Shown: positions 1 through 8,593 of the stretch, one piece after another
How the letters are laid out: each line of letters opens with the position of its first letter
Position numbering within the stretch: position 1 is the first letter of the stretch
Made by a program: the position numbers and the translations under genes
Notes under the pieces: model-generated
What the model was told of the DNA's origin: nothing
Databases searched by the model: none
What the model saw: only the letters and a program-made list of their open reading frames with translations
Source of the DNA: Roseovarius halotolerans
GTDB lineage: Bacteria; Pseudomonadota; Alphaproteobacteria; Rhodobacterales; Rhodobacteraceae
Assembly (NCBI RefSeq): GCF_900172255.1
Contig: NZ_FWFU01000002.1
Coordinates: 62,001-126,000 of the forward strand
Direction of reading: 5' to 3'
DNA: 64,000 bases

Positions 1-1109
1 ACCACCAAGAATATCCCGAACCACAGCGGATCGATCCCCGCCGCCTGCACCATCGGCATCACCACCGAGGCCGTCAGCACCACCACCGAAATCCCGTCAA
101 GGAAACACCCCATAACCACGAAGAACACGGTCAGCGCCGCCAGCAGCGTATAGGTCGAAAGCTCCATGCCCCCGATCCATTCGGCCAGGATCCGCGGAAT
201 GCCGGTAAAGCCCATCGCCACCGTCAGAAAGGACGCGCCCGCCAGGATGAAGGCGATCATGCAGGAGGTCACCGTCGCGCCCATCAGCCCCTCGATGAAA
301 CTCTTGCGGCTCAGGGTGCCCGTGCTCCAGGACAGGACCAGTGCCAGCACCACGCCCACCGCCGCCGCATCCGTAGGCGAGGCGAGGCCCGTGTAGATCG
401 ACCCGATCACCCCGGCGATGAGCGCGATCACCGGCAACAGCCGGCGCGAGCGGCGCAGCTTCTCGCCGAAGCCCACATGCAGCGCCTCGTCGGGCAGGCT
501 CTTGCGGTTCACCAGCGCCCAAAGCGCGACATAGCCCACGAAAAGCGACACCAGCAGCACCCCCGGCAACACCCCGGCCACGAACAGCCGCGCAATGGAC
601 TGCTCGGTCGCGACGCCGTAGACGATCAGGATGATCGAGGGCGGAATGAGCAGGCCCAGCGTCGCCGACCCCGCCAGCGTGCCGATCACCATCTTCTCGG
701 GATAGCCCCGCTGTGTCAGCTCCGGGATCGACAGCTTGCCGATGGTCGCCGCCGTCGCCGCCGACGAGCCCGACACCGCCGCGAAGATCCCGCAGGCAAA
801 GACATTCACATGCAACAGCTGCCCCGGCAGCCGGTTCATCCAGGGCGACAGCCCCGCGAACATGTCCTCCGACAGGCGCGAGCGGAACAGGATCTCGCCC
901 ATCCAGATGAACAGCGGCAGCGCCGCCAGCGCCCATGAATTGCTGTGCCCCCAGAGGGTCGTGGCCATGACAAGGCCCAGCGGCGCCTCGGTAAACAGGG
1001 CCATCGCCGCGATCCCCACCCCCAAGAGCGAGAACGCGACCCACAGCCCCGAGCCGAGAAAGGCAAAGAGCAGCACCAGAAGAATGACGGACAGCAGGGC
1101 GATGGACAT
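1..1109 (-). CDS. dctM: TRAP transporter large permease (DctM family), 3' end outside window
   Basis: Large (12-TM type) permease that carries Na+-coupled uptake of a small organic acid in a tripartite TRAP transporter of the inner membrane. The ATG at 1109 follows the ribosome site AGGAGA; 369 codons are visible without a stop, so the last few dozen residues of this roughly 425-residue family lie beyond position 1. The frame reads MSIALLSVILLVLLFAFLGS at its start, followed by successive hydrophobic segments and family-typical stretches such as SGSSAATAATIG and LIPPSIILIVYG. It starts 9 bp after the small permease stop and belongs to the dctP-dctQ-dctM operon. Substrate unknown from sequence. 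Confidence 0.95.
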   Translation of the reverse strand, partial: MSIALLSVILLVLLFAFLGSGLWVAFSLLGVGIAAMALFTEAPLGLVMATTLWGHSNSWALAALPLFIWMGEILFRSRLSEDMFAGLSPWMNRLPGQLLHVNVFACGIFAAVSGSSAATAATIGKLSIPELTQRGYPEKMVIGTLAGSATLGLLIPPSIILIVYGVATEQSIARLFVAGVLPGVLLVSLFVGYVALWALVNRKSLPDEALHVGFGEKLRRSRRLLPVIALIAGVIGSIYTGLASPTDAAAVGVVLALVLSWSTGTLSRKSFIEGLMGATVTSCMIAFILAGASFLTVAMGFTGIPRILAEWIGGMELSTYTLLAALTVFFVVMGCFLDGISVVVLTASVVMPMVQAAGIDPLWFGIFLV

Positions 1110-1118
1110 ATCCGTCTC

Positions 1119-1667
1119 CTATTCGTTCAGAAGGTTTTCGCCCTTCCCCGCCCAGGAGGGCCGGGAACCGCGCAAAAGGCCGTAGATTTCGTCCGCCAGC
1201 GCCAGCGTCAGGATCGCAAGACCCAGCGCCACCGGCATCTGCACGATCCACAGCGGCACCGAGACCATGCCCGCGCTGCGATCGCCGAATTCATGCGATT
1301 CCAGCACCAGCAGGACCATGTAGACCGTCGCGAAGGCACTCATCGCCAACGCGATGGAAGTGACCATGATCTCGGCCATGTGGCGCGCCCGCTCGGGCAG
1401 GCGCATCACCACCAGCGTGACCCGGATATGCCCGCCCTCGCGCAGCGTATAGGCCAGCGCCAGAAAGGCCGACGCGGCCAGGAAGAAGCCGGTGAAATCG
1501 GCGTAAGACGGGATCGTCAGTCCGATCCCCTGCCCGGTCAGCGCGGCGGCGATCTTGTCGGCAAGGTTCAGACAGACCTGCGCAAAGACAAGCACCACGA
1601 TGGCCAGGATGAAACAGGCCGCAAGCCCGCCCGCGAAACGATAGATCGACGTCAGAACAGGCCGCAT
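1119..1667 (-). CDS. dctQ: TRAP transporter small permease (DctQ family)
   Basis: Four-helix small membrane subunit that pairs with DctM in a TRAP uptake system; 182 residues, usual for the family. Hydrophobic segments lie near residues 10-35, 50-70, 90-110 and 130-150. Two in-frame ATGs exist: the outer one (1676) abuts the GGGGAGG ribosome site with no spacing, while the ATG at 1667 (MRPVLTSIYRF) sits 8 nt downstream of it, so I prefer 1667. It lies between dctP (67 bp upstream) and dctM (9 bp downstream). Confidence 0.92.
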   Translation of the reverse strand: MRPVLTSIYRFAGGLAACFILAIVVLVFAQVCLNLADKIAAALTGQGIGLTIPSYADFTGFFLAASAFLALAYTLREGGHIRVTLVVMRLPERARHMAEIMVTSIALAMSAFATVYMVLLVLESHEFGDRSAGMVSVPLWIVQMPVALGLAILTLALADEIYGLLRGSRPSWAGKGENLLNE

Positions 1668-1734
1668 GGCATCCATCCTCCCCTGGGATCGGCCCGGACA
1701 CCATTGGCGGCGTCCGGGCGCATGTCATCGCCGC

Positions 1735-2706
1735 TTACTGCTGATAGGCATCCAGAAGAGCCGCACCCGCATCGCCGGCATCGGCCTTCCAGTTCTCCAG
1801 CATCTGCGCACCGATATCGCGCAGACCCTCCATCAGCTCATCGCTCGGCTCGACCACGGTAATGCCGTTCTCTTCGAGGATGGCGACCTTTTCGTCGGTC
1901 TCGGCGCGGCTCATCTCCCAGCCGCGGGTTTCGGCCTTGGCGGCCGCATCCAGCACTGCCTGCTGAACGCCTTCATCAAGACGCTGGAACGCACGCTTGT
2001 TGACCACCACGACGTTCTTGGGAATCCATGCCTGGATGTCGGTGTAATGCGACAGGAAATCCCAGGCCTTGGAATTCGCACCTGTCGAGGGCGAGGTGAT
2101 CATCGCCTCGACCCGCCCGGTGCTGAAGGCCTGCGGAATGTCGGGCACCTCGACCTGCGTCGGCGCGGCACCCGCAAGGTTCGCGAACTCTTCCAGCGTG
2201 GCATTGTATGTGCGGAACTTCAGCCCCGACAGATCGTCGACCGAGGTGATCTCTTTGGTCGTGTAAAGCCCCTGCGGCGGCCACGGCACGGCATAAAGAA
2301 CCATCATGCCCTGCTCGTCCAGAAGATCCGAAATCACGTCTTTCTGCGCCGCCCAAAGCCGCTCGGCCTGGTCATAGCTGGTCGCCAGGAACGGCAGCGA
2401 ATCCGCGCCGAAGACCGGGTTGTCATTGGCCAGCAGCGAAAGAAAGAACTCGCCCGCGGGCACCTGCCCGCTGCGCACGGCCTTGCTGATCTCGGGGTGT
2501 TTGAACAGCGACCCGGCGGAATGCACCTTGATTTCCAGCGCGCCGTCGGTGGCCTCGTTCACGTCCTTGGCGAATTCATGGACATTCACCGTGTGAAAGG
2601 TGGCGTCCGGATAGGGCGTCGGCATGTCCCATGCCTCGGCCTGAACCTGCATGGCCATCCCGGCAAGCGCCGCTACGGCGCCGGTGAAATAGCGTGTCAT
2701 CTTCAT
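1735..2706 (-). CDS. dctP: TRAP transporter periplasmic solute-binding protein (DctP family)
   Basis: Extracytoplasmic binding protein that captures the substrate and delivers it to DctQ/DctM. It is 323 residues with an N-terminal secretion signal (about residues 1-23, ending VQAEA) and the DctP fold. The family arginine that salt-bridges substrate carboxylates is probably in GLKFRTYN, followed by a P-D-I-P-Q-A-F-S-T-G-R-V-E-A segment typical of the second lobe. It is first gene of the operon, opposite a MarR-like regulator, and an inverted repeat 43 bp upstream of its ATG is a likely control site. Ligand not deducible. Confidence 0.95.
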   Translation of the reverse strand: MKMTRYFTGAVAALAGMAMQVQAEAWDMPTPYPDATFHTVNVHEFAKDVNEATDGALEIKVHSAGSLFKHPEISKAVRSGQVPAGEFFLSLLANDNPVFGADSLPFLATSYDQAERLWAAQKDVISDLLDEQGMMVLYAVPWPPQGLYTTKEITSVDDLSGLKFRTYNATLEEFANLAGAAPTQVEVPDIPQAFSTGRVEAMITSPSTGANSKAWDFLSHYTDIQAWIPKNVVVVNKRAFQRLDEGVQQAVLDAAAKAETRGWEMSRAETDEKVAILEENGITVVEPSDELMEGLRDIGAQMLENWKADAGDAGAALLDAYQQ

Positions 2707-2748
2707 CTCGAAAACTCCCTGTCATTGATTATCATTACCTCATGAAGG

Positions 2749-2777
2749 CATAACGTTGATAATTTGTCAACGTTATG
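2749..2777. promoter_or_regulatory. Inverted repeat, candidate operator of the TRAP/regulator divergon
   Basis: Two perfect 11-bp arms, CATAACGTTGA (2749-2759) and TCAACGTTATG (2767-2777), are separated by 7 bp. They lie in the 193-bp gap between the divergent dctP and MarR-like genes. This is the usual place and size for a dimeric winged-helix repressor site. The surrounding 60 bp is markedly AT-rich for this genome. That it binds the neighbouring regulator is inference. Confidence 0.6.
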
Positions 2778-2899
2778 TCATCCTGATGTCTACAACAGAA
2801 GCGACCGGGCTCTGGACATTTGCCAAAGGTTCAAGGCATCCGGGGGACTTAGCGGGAAACGCAGGCGTTTTCCGGCACCGGCCAAGGAAAGGGCAGCGC

Positions 2900-3421
2900 A
2901 TGAGCGAACAGAAACCCGACGGGCGGCGAATCGTCTCTTCCCGCCATCTTGCCGACGGCGAAGGCTGGGAATTGTCCGAACTCGAATTCGGCCTGATCAT
3001 CGCCTTCAACGCCTTTTCGCGCTGGATGACGCGCTGCATGGCCGCGTCCGGCCATTCCGATCTCAGCCCCCTGGAGATCCTGATCCTGCACAACACCAAT
3101 CACCGCAACCGCGACAAGCGGCTTTCGGATATCTGCTTCCTGCTCAATATCGAGGACACCCACACCGTCAATTACGCGCTGCGCAAGCTCGTCAAGGCCG
3201 GGCTGATCGAAACCGAGAAACGCGGCAAGGAGGTGTTCTATCGCACCTCGCCCGATGGTGCAGCGCTGTGCCAGGCCTATCGGGACGTGCGCCGCCAATG
3301 CCTGCTCGAAGGGATGTCGGGTGGCGATCTCTCGGGCGAAGATCTGCGCCAGCTCGCCCGCGTGCTGCGCGGGCTTTCGGGACAATACGATCAGGCCAGC
3401 CGCGCGGCGGCCTCGCTGTGA
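2900..3421 (+). CDS. Winged-helix transcriptional regulator, MarR-like (COG5631 type)
   Basis: Predicted DNA-binding regulator of 173 residues. The central part (about residues 50-130: LSPLEILILHNTNHRNRDKR, then LSDICFLLNIEDTHTVNYAL, then a KLVKAGLIETEKRGKEVFY wing) is a MarR-type winged helix. The ATG at 2900 is chosen because AAGGAAAGG precedes it by 6-7 nt; the frame stays open upstream but without a site. Being divergent from a TRAP operon with an inverted repeat between them suggests it controls that transporter. No ligand can be named. Confidence 0.85.
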   Translation: MSEQKPDGRRIVSSRHLADGEGWELSELEFGLIIAFNAFSRWMTRCMAASGHSDLSPLEILILHNTNHRNRDKRLSDICFLLNIEDTHTVNYALRKLVKAGLIETEKRGKEVFYRTSPDGAALCQAYRDVRRQCLLEGMSGGDLSGEDLRQLARVLRGLSGQYDQASRAAASL

Positions 3422-3422
3422 T

Positions 3423-3665
3423 CTATTTTCGGCGCGCGATATAGGTCCGGTAGGCCCAGATCAGCAGCAAGGCGCCCAGCACCGCGCCGATCAGCCCGCC
3501 CAGCAGCCCGGCGACCGTCAGGATCACCTGCAACACCAGCCCGCCGATCAGCGCCCCGGCGATGCCGATGGCGATGGTGGTGACGATATCGGTTTCCATC
3601 CGCATCAGCCGCGTCGCCAGGAAACCCGCCGCCGCGCCGATGATGATCAGGTAGACCACGCTCAT
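3423..3665 (-). CDS. GlsB/YeaQ/YmgE-family small membrane protein
   Basis: An 80-residue, almost wholly hydrophobic protein with three predicted membrane helices and glycine-rich stretches (IGAAAGFLATRL, GIAGALIGGLV, GGLIGAVLGALLL), the pattern of the transglycosylase-associated (GlsB/YeaQ/YmgE) stress-response family. The true function of that family is poorly defined. It lies 12 bp after another 80-residue protein of similar type, so the two look like a tandem duplicated pair in one transcript. It ends convergently 2 bp from the MarR-like gene. Confidence 0.8.
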   Translation of the reverse strand: MSVVYLIIIGAAAGFLATRLMRMETDIVTTIAIGIAGALIGGLVLQVILTVAGLLGGLIGAVLGALLLIWAYRTYIARRK

Positions 3666-3677
3666 CGCCTTGCTTCC

Positions 3678-3920
3678 TTATCTCTTGCGCCGCCAATGGG
3701 TCGGCACGATGATCAACGCGCCGATCGACGACAGCACCGCATCCACCCCCGGCGCGCCGAACCGGATCCCGAACATGATGCGCAGGAAATAGAACAGGAA
3801 CGCGCCGCCCACGCAGATGATGATGGATTGCACATAGCCGTTGCGCGTAAAGCCCGTCTTTTCCGACAGGTAGCCCACGATGCCCGCAATCACCACCGTG
3901 CCGATCAGCGTCGGAAACAT
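3678..3920 (-). CDS. Small integral membrane protein, GlsB-like
   Basis: An 80-residue protein with three hydrophobic segments (about residues 3-20, 29-49, 56-73) and a basic C-terminus ending WRRKR. Its organisation resembles the following GlsB/YeaQ-like gene, but identity to that family is weaker. The ATG at 3920 has GGAAGG a few bases upstream. It begins 15 bp after fmt, so it may be the distal part of the def-fmt transcript. No function can be assigned. Confidence 0.7.
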   Translation of the reverse strand: MFPTLIGTVVIAGIVGYLSEKTGFTRNGYVQSIIICVGGAFLFYFLRIMFGIRFGAPGVDAVLSSIGALIIVPTHWRRKR

Positions 3921-3935
3921 GGCCCTAACCTTCCA

Positions 3936-4841
3936 TTACAAGCGCGCACCCACCGGCAGCGCATGCCCCAGCAGGAAACTTTCGGCATCCTGCGCCGCCC
4001 GCCCGGCCCGTTGCAAGCGCGAAATCCTGACCGCGCCGCTGCCGCAGGCCACGGTCAGCCGGTCATCCAGAACCTCACCCGGCGCGCCCTGCCCTTCGGC
4101 GATGCTTGAGCCCAGCAGCTTGATGCGCGCGCCCTCGTGCTCGACCCACGCGCCCGGAAAGGGCGACAGGCCCCTGATCTGCGCGTCCACCTCCGCGGCG
4201 GGCCGGGTCCAGTCGATGCGCGCCTCGGATTTATCGATCTTCGCGGCATAGGTGACACCCGCCACGGGCTGAGGCTCGGGCGTCAGGTGATCCAGTTGCG
4301 CCAATGCCTCGATGATCGCCTCGGCGCCCATCTTCGACAGCCGGTCATGCAATTCGCCGGTGGTTTCCTCGGGGCCGATCGCGGTGGCGCGGCGCAACAG
4401 CACCGGCCCGGTATCCAGTCCCGCCTCCATCTGCATGATGCAGATGCCGGTTTCGCGGTCCCCCGCCATGATCGCGCGATGGATCGGCGCGGCCCCGCGC
4501 CAGCGCGGCAACAGGCTCGCATGGATATTGACGCACCCTTGGCGCGGCGCATCCAGAACCGCCTGCGGCAGGATCAGACCATAGGCCACCACCACCGCCA
4601 CATCCGCATCAAGCGCGGCGAAATCGGCCTGCGCGACCGCGTCTTTGAGGCTCTCGGGATGGCGCACCTCAAGGCCAAGTTCCAGCGCCCGCGCATGGAC
4701 CGGGGTCGGACGCGCCTGCTTGCCGCGCCCGGCCCGGCGCGGCGGCTGGCAATAGACCGCCGCCACCTCGTGCCCCGCCGCCACCAGCGCCTCCAGCACC
4801 GGCACCGAGAAATCCGGCGTTCCCATGAAAATCACGCGCAT
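3936..4841 (-). CDS. fmt: Methionyl-tRNA formyltransferase
   Basis: Transfers the formyl group of 10-formyl-THF to Met-tRNA(fMet) for initiation. It has 301 residues, slightly shorter than E. coli Fmt (about 315). The N-terminal formyltransferase domain carries N105, H107 and D143 matching the catalytic triad, within the [13 protein letters not shown] signature at 109-121; an OB-like tRNA-binding C-terminal domain follows. It is third in a def / def-like / fmt operon (13 bp gap), so formylation and deformylation are co-encoded. Confidence 0.98.
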   Translation of the reverse strand: MRVIFMGTPDFSVPVLEALVAAGHEVAAVYCQPPRRAGRGKQARPTPVHARALELGLEVRHPESLKDAVAQADFAALDADVAVVVAYGLILPQAVLDAPRQGCVNIHASLLPRWRGAAPIHRAIMAGDRETGICIMQMEAGLDTGPVLLRRATAIGPEETTGELHDRLSKMGAEAIIEALAQLDHLTPEPQPVAGVTYAAKIDKSEARIDWTRPAAEVDAQIRGLSPFPGAWVEHEGARIKLLGSSIAEGQGAPGEVLDDRLTVACGSGAVRISRLQRAGRAAQDAESFLLGHALPVGARL

Positions 4842-4854
4842 CGCTTCGCCTGCC

Positions 4855-5352
4855 CTATCCCGCCAGTTTCTTCGCCTTGCGCAACAGCATGTCGCGCCTG
4901 ACCTTGCTCAGCCGGTCGAAATACATCCTGCCCTCCAGATGGTCGATCTGGTGCTGCACGCTGGTCGCCCAGAGCCCGATGAAATCGCGCTCCTCGGTCT
5001 CGCCTTCGGTATTCATGAACCGCACCGTTACCGCGCGCGGGCGCTTCACCTGCGCCGAGACACCCGGCAGGTTCGGGCTGGCTTCCTCATGGGCGCGCAG
5101 CTCGATGCTGGCATGAAGGATCTCGGGATTGGCCATGCGCACCGCCTGCCCGCGCCTGTCACTGGCATCCACGACCGCAAGGCGCTGCATCACCCCGATC
5201 TGCGGCGCCGCCAGCCCGACGCCCGGCATCGCCTCCATCGTGTCGATCATGTCGTCCCAAATGGCGCGGATCTCGTCGCTGATCGCCTCGACCGGTTCGG
5301 CGCGGGCGCGCAACCGCCGGTCCGGCCATGCAAGACAGCGGCGCACGGTCAT
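4855..5352 (-). CDS. Peptide deformylase-like protein with altered metal and catalytic residues
   Basis: 165-residue paralogue of the adjacent deformylase. Motif 1 ([10 protein letters not shown], 44-53) is intact, but the metal-ligand Cys of EGCLS is Ser92 (EASPN) and the catalytic Glu of HEIDH is Gln135 (HQIDH); both His ligands remain. Loss of the Cys ligand and the general base predicts little or no normal deformylase activity. It lies 3 bp after def and 13 bp before fmt, so it is co-expressed and under selection to stay. Possible roles are a regulatory or peptide-binding pseudoenzyme, or a different hydrolase; this is inference. Confidence 0.9.
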   Translation of the reverse strand: MTVRRCLAWPDRRLRARAEPVEAISDEIRAIWDDMIDTMEAMPGVGLAAPQIGVMQRLAVVDASDRRGQAVRMANPEILHASIELRAHEEASPNLPGVSAQVKRPRAVTVRFMNTEGETEERDFIGLWATSVQHQIDHLEGRMYFDRLSKVRRDMLLRKAKKLAG

Positions 5353-5355
5353 GGC

Positions 5356-5880
5356 TCAGGCCCTCGCCTTCGCCTGCTCGCGCTTCAGCTTCTGCATTCG
5401 CCTTGTGATCATCTGCCGCTTCATCGGCCCCAGGTAATCAATGAACAGCTTGCCGTTCAGGTGGTCGATCTCATGCTGCACGCAGGTCGCCCACAGCCCG
5501 TCGAACGTCTCCTGCCGCTCGTTGCCGTCCCGGTCGATCCAGCGCACGTCCACGGCACTCGGTCGCGTGACCTCGGCATACTGCTCCGGGATCGAAAGGC
5601 AGCCTTCCTCATAGACATTGGTCTCGTCCGACGCGGCCAGGATCTCGGGGTTGAACATCACCAGCGGGCGCGGTGCCTCGCCCTCTTCCTTGACGCAATC
5701 CATGACGATCAGCCGGTCCATCACCCCGACCTGCGGCGCCGCCAGCCCGATGCCCGGCGCATCATACATGGTTTGCAGCATGTCATCGGCCAGCGCGCGC
5801 AACCCGTCCGACAGATCGTCGACAGGCGTGCAGATCCGTTTGAGGCGCGGATCGGGGTGGATCAGAATGGGCCGTATCAT
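5356..5880 (-). CDS. def: Peptide deformylase (canonical)
   Basis: Removes the N-formyl group from nascent proteins using Fe2+/Zn2+. It is 174 residues, the standard type-1 length. All three motifs are present: GIGLAAPQVG (43-52), EEGCLSIP with metal ligand C94, and QHEIDHLNG with H136, E137 and H140. It is first gene of the def / def-like / fmt run. No strong ribosome site precedes the ATG at 5880, but family N-termini support this start. Confidence 0.98.
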   Translation of the reverse strand: MIRPILIHPDPRLKRICTPVDDLSDGLRALADDMLQTMYDAPGIGLAAPQVGVMDRLIVMDCVKEEGEAPRPLVMFNPEILAASDETNVYEEGCLSIPEQYAEVTRPSAVDVRWIDRDGNERQETFDGLWATCVQHEIDHLNGKLFIDYLGPMKRQMITRRMQKLKREQAKARA

Positions 5881-5990
5881 GCGGGAGGATTTAGGTCATG
5901 CCCGCTGGCCGCGCAATGGGCCAATCTTTCGGCAGGTCGTGGTGCGGACACCCCCGCAAGGAATATTGTCCCATTTATTCAAACACCAAT

Positions 5991-6026
5991 AGAACGTTGT
6001 CCCGTTCTTGAACTATAGAACAGAAC
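5991..6026. promoter_or_regulatory. Inverted repeat and GAAC cluster in the def-patB gap
   Basis: Within the 256-bp gap between divergent def and patB, AGAACG (5991-5996) and CGTTCT (6003-6008) form a perfect 6-bp-arm inverted repeat. Three further GAAC tetramers follow at 6010, 6018 and 6023. The region is AT-richer than its surroundings. The spacing does not match the alphaproteobacterial LexA box (GAAC-N7-GAAC). It may be an operator for the PatB gene; binding factor unknown. Confidence 0.35.
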
Positions 6027-6136
6027 ACCCTTCCAATCAGACGCATAATATCAGAATATCCGTCGCCGTAGCATCCGCCCTACACCCTCGCGCCAACAGC
6101 GTATAGCCTGCCCGCAGAACCAGCAAGGAGACCCGC

Positions 6137-7309
6137 ATGGATTTCGACCGCATCATCGACCGCCACGGCACCCACTCCCAGAAATGGGACATGATGGAAA
6201 AGATCTATGGCGTCCCCGCCAGCGACGGCATCCCGATGTGGGTCGCCGACATGGATTTCCAGCCGCCGCAATGCATCTCGGACGCGCTGCAGGGCATGGT
6301 CGATCACGGCATCTACGGCTATTACGGCGATGATCGCAGCTACCTCTCCGCCATCCGCTGGTGGATGCAGGAACGCCACGGCTGGCGGGTCGAACCTGAA
6401 TGGGTCTTCACCACCCACGGCCTCGTCAACGGCACCGGCCTCTGCGTCGACGCCTTCAGCGAACCGGGCGACGGCGTGGTGCTCTTCACCCCCGTCTACC
6501 ATTCCTTCGCCCGCGTCATCAAAGCGGCGGGACGGCGCGTGGTGGAATGCCCGCTGGCCACCGAAAACGGCCGCTACGTCATGGATTTCGACGCCTATGA
6601 CGACATGCTCGACGGCTCGGAAAAGATGCTCATCCTCTGCTCGCCCCACAATCCCGGCGGCCGCGTCTGGACCCGCGAGGAACTTCAGGGCGTCGCCGAT
6701 TTCGCCCGCCGCCATGACCTCATCCTGGTCTCGGACGAGATCCACCACGACCTCGTCATGCCCGACCACTCCCATATCGCCATGCCGCTGGTGGATGACC
6801 GCATCGCCGACCGGCTGGTGATGATGACCGCCACCACCAAGACCTTCAACATCGCCGGGGCGCATTCCGGCAATGTCATCATTGCCGACGAGGCCCTGCG
6901 CGCCCGTTTCGCCGCCCGCATGGGCGCGCTTGGCATGTCGCCCAACTCCTTCGGTCTCGTCATGGCCGAGGCCGCCTATTCCACCGAGGGCGCGCAATGG
7001 GTCGATGCGCTGACGCAGTATCTCGATGGCAACCGGCGGCTCTTTGATGCCGGGATCGCCACGATCCCCGGCCTCGCCTCGATGCCGCTCGAGGCCACCT
7101 ATCTCGCTTGGGTCGATTTCGCGGGCACCGGCATGGATGCGGGCGACTTCACCGCCCGTGTCGAAAAGGATGCCCGCATCGCGGTCAATCACGGCGCCAC
7201 CTTCGGCACTGGCGGCGAAAGCTTCCTGCGCTTCAACCTGGCCACCCCCCGCGCCCGCGTGCAAGAGGCCGTCTCCCGCCTGCAAGAGGCCTTCGCCGAC
7301 CTGCAATGA
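6137..7309 (+). CDS. PatB/MalY-type PLP C-S lyase (cystathionine beta-lyase-like aminotransferase fold)
   Basis: Fold-type I PLP enzyme of 390 residues, the usual length for the MalY/PatB group, which cleaves cystathionine and other cysteine S-conjugates. Visible features are MWVADMDFQPP near the N-terminus, SPHNPGGRVW, SDEIHHDL and the Schiff-base lysine K235 in TTKTFNIAG. The ATG follows AAGGAGACCCGC. Whether the true substrate is cystathionine or another C-S compound cannot be told. Annotation as plain aminotransferase would be the main alternative. Confidence 0.93.
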   Translation: MDFDRIIDRHGTHSQKWDMMEKIYGVPASDGIPMWVADMDFQPPQCISDALQGMVDHGIYGYYGDDRSYLSAIRWWMQERHGWRVEPEWVFTTHGLVNGTGLCVDAFSEPGDGVVLFTPVYHSFARVIKAAGRRVVECPLATENGRYVMDFDAYDDMLDGSEKMLILCSPHNPGGRVWTREELQGVADFARRHDLILVSDEIHHDLVMPDHSHIAMPLVDDRIADRLVMMTATTKTFNIAGAHSGNVIIADEALRARFAARMGALGMSPNSFGLVMAEAAYSTEGAQWVDALTQYLDGNRRLFDAGIATIPGLASMPLEATYLAWVDFAGTGMDAGDFTARVEKDARIAVNHGATFGTGGESFLRFNLATPRARVQEAVSRLQEAFADLQ

Positions 7310-7392
7310 TACCGGGACCGCGGCGCGCCCGGCTCTTGCCCTGCGCGCGCCGCGGCCTAGCTATGGCGCGAAGCACGCAATCGGAGTCATCG

Positions 7393-7932
7393 ATGATCCG
7401 CGCCCTCGCCACAGTTTTCGGCCTTGCCGCCCTCACCCTTTTGGCCGCCTGCACGGGGCGCCCGTCGCTCGATGATCCCGCCCTCAGCAGCCGCGATTTT
7501 GAACTGCAGGAATTCTTCGCGGGTACGACCGTGGCGCATGGCCAGTTCCAGGACCGCTTCGGCACCGTCCGGCGCCGCTTCGAGGTGCAGATCGACGGCA
7601 CATGGGACGGCGAAACCCTCACCCTGACCGAGGATTTCACCTATGCCGACGGCAGCGCCGAACAGCGCATTTGGACCCTGCGCCAGACCGGCCCCGAAAG
7701 CTGGGAAGGCAGTGCCCCCGGCGTGATCGGCACCGCGCGCGGCACCGAAAAGGGCGATACCTTCAACTGGACCTACCTGATCGACCTGCCCACGCGCGAC
7801 GGCACCACGCGGGTGCATTTCGATGACTGGATGTGGCAGCTCTCCGATACCCGCGTCCTGAACCGCGCCTATATGCGCAAGGCGGGCGTGACGCTGGGCT
7901 CGGTCATCATCATCTTTGAAAAGCAGCCCTGA
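7393..7932 (+). CDS. DUF3833-family lipoprotein
   Basis: 179-residue protein starting MIRALATVFGLAALTLLAAC, a lipoprotein signal with lipobox LAAC (modified Cys20). The mature domain (FELQEFFAGTTVAHGQFQD, FEVQIDGTW, LTEDFTYADG, ending NRAYMRKAGVTLGSVIIIFEK) matches the DUF3833 family of envelope proteins of unknown function. It lies 83 bp after patB on the same strand. The chosen start is the only one that places the signal peptide at the N-terminus. Confidence 0.88.
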   Translation: MIRALATVFGLAALTLLAACTGRPSLDDPALSSRDFELQEFFAGTTVAHGQFQDRFGTVRRRFEVQIDGTWDGETLTLTEDFTYADGSAEQRIWTLRQTGPESWEGSAPGVIGTARGTEKGDTFNWTYLIDLPTRDGTTRVHFDDWMWQLSDTRVLNRAYMRKAGVTLGSVIIIFEKQP

Positions 7933-7982
7933 CGGCGCCGGAACAGACCCGCTCCGCGTTAGCGGATCTGAACCTTCGGCGC

Positions 7983-8525
7983 TCAGCACAGTCTGTCGAG
8001 AACGAATGTGACGCGGGCCGCGACGTCGGTCTTCGGCAGGATGATGGTCTCGTAACCGAGCCGGTCAAAGCCATCGAGCAGCCGATGATACTCCGCGATG
8101 CTCTCCGCCATGGCGTGCTGTCGCTCCCTGTCCGTCCGGTAGATTTCCGGCCAGGGCGGCGTCAGAAAGACCTTCCTGTGAAAGGGGCTTCGCCCCGCAA
8201 GGGTTTCGGTCGCCGCCAGCCCTGTTGCATGTTCCAGCGTCAACGCCGCGTCCACCAGCCCGCGGTCGAAAAAGACCCAACCGTCTGATTGCTTCAAACG
8301 CTTCCGGTCATCCTCTGCCATCTCGATGGCGCGCCGCGCAAAGGCGGCAAGGTCGACCCATGGCAGCGCCTCGCCTTCACCGCAGAGTTCCTCTGCGACG
8401 ATCCGTCTGCCGGGTTCCTCGACGGTGCCGAAACCGCGCCGCCCCAACTCGGCCAGCAAGGTCGACTTTCCGCCGCCCGAACATCCCGACAGGATGACGT
8501 GCCGACTCTCGCCGTCACCGCGCAT
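7983..8525 (-). CDS. Predicted ATPase/kinase, AAA_28 type (COG3911)
   Basis: 180-residue P-loop protein. Walker A is GCSGGGKST near the N-terminus (HVILSGCSGGGKST), followed by EEPGRRIVAE and WVFFDRGLVDAALTLEHATG, which resemble the NadR-type kinase / AAA_28 group. The substrate is unknown; phosphotransfer to a small molecule is possible. The ATG at 8525 follows GGAAGGAA by 6 nt, better than an in-frame ATG 48 nt upstream. It is 68 bp downstream of the next gene, probably co-transcribed. Confidence 0.82.
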   Translation of the reverse strand: MRGDGESRHVILSGCSGGGKSTLLAELGRRGFGTVEEPGRRIVAEELCGEGEALPWVDLAAFARRAIEMAEDDRKRLKQSDGWVFFDRGLVDAALTLEHATGLAATETLAGRSPFHRKVFLTPPWPEIYRTDRERQHAMAESIAEYHRLLDGFDRLGYETIILPKTDVAARVTFVLDRLC

Positions 8526-8593
8526 CACGCGTTCCTTCCATGCCGCTCTTGCAAGATACGTATCGGCCAGCATCAGCCTGCTGCGGCGTGGCC

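Noticed and set aside
97..1251. Long minus-strand frame starting inside dctQ and crossing dctM
   Set aside because: The frame shifted by one gives a clean TRAP permease from 1109; this one is low-complexity Gly/Arg/Ala sequence.
5991..6026. LexA (SOS) box
   Set aside because: Several GAAC/GTTC occur but none with the 7-bp spacing of the alphaproteobacterial LexA site.
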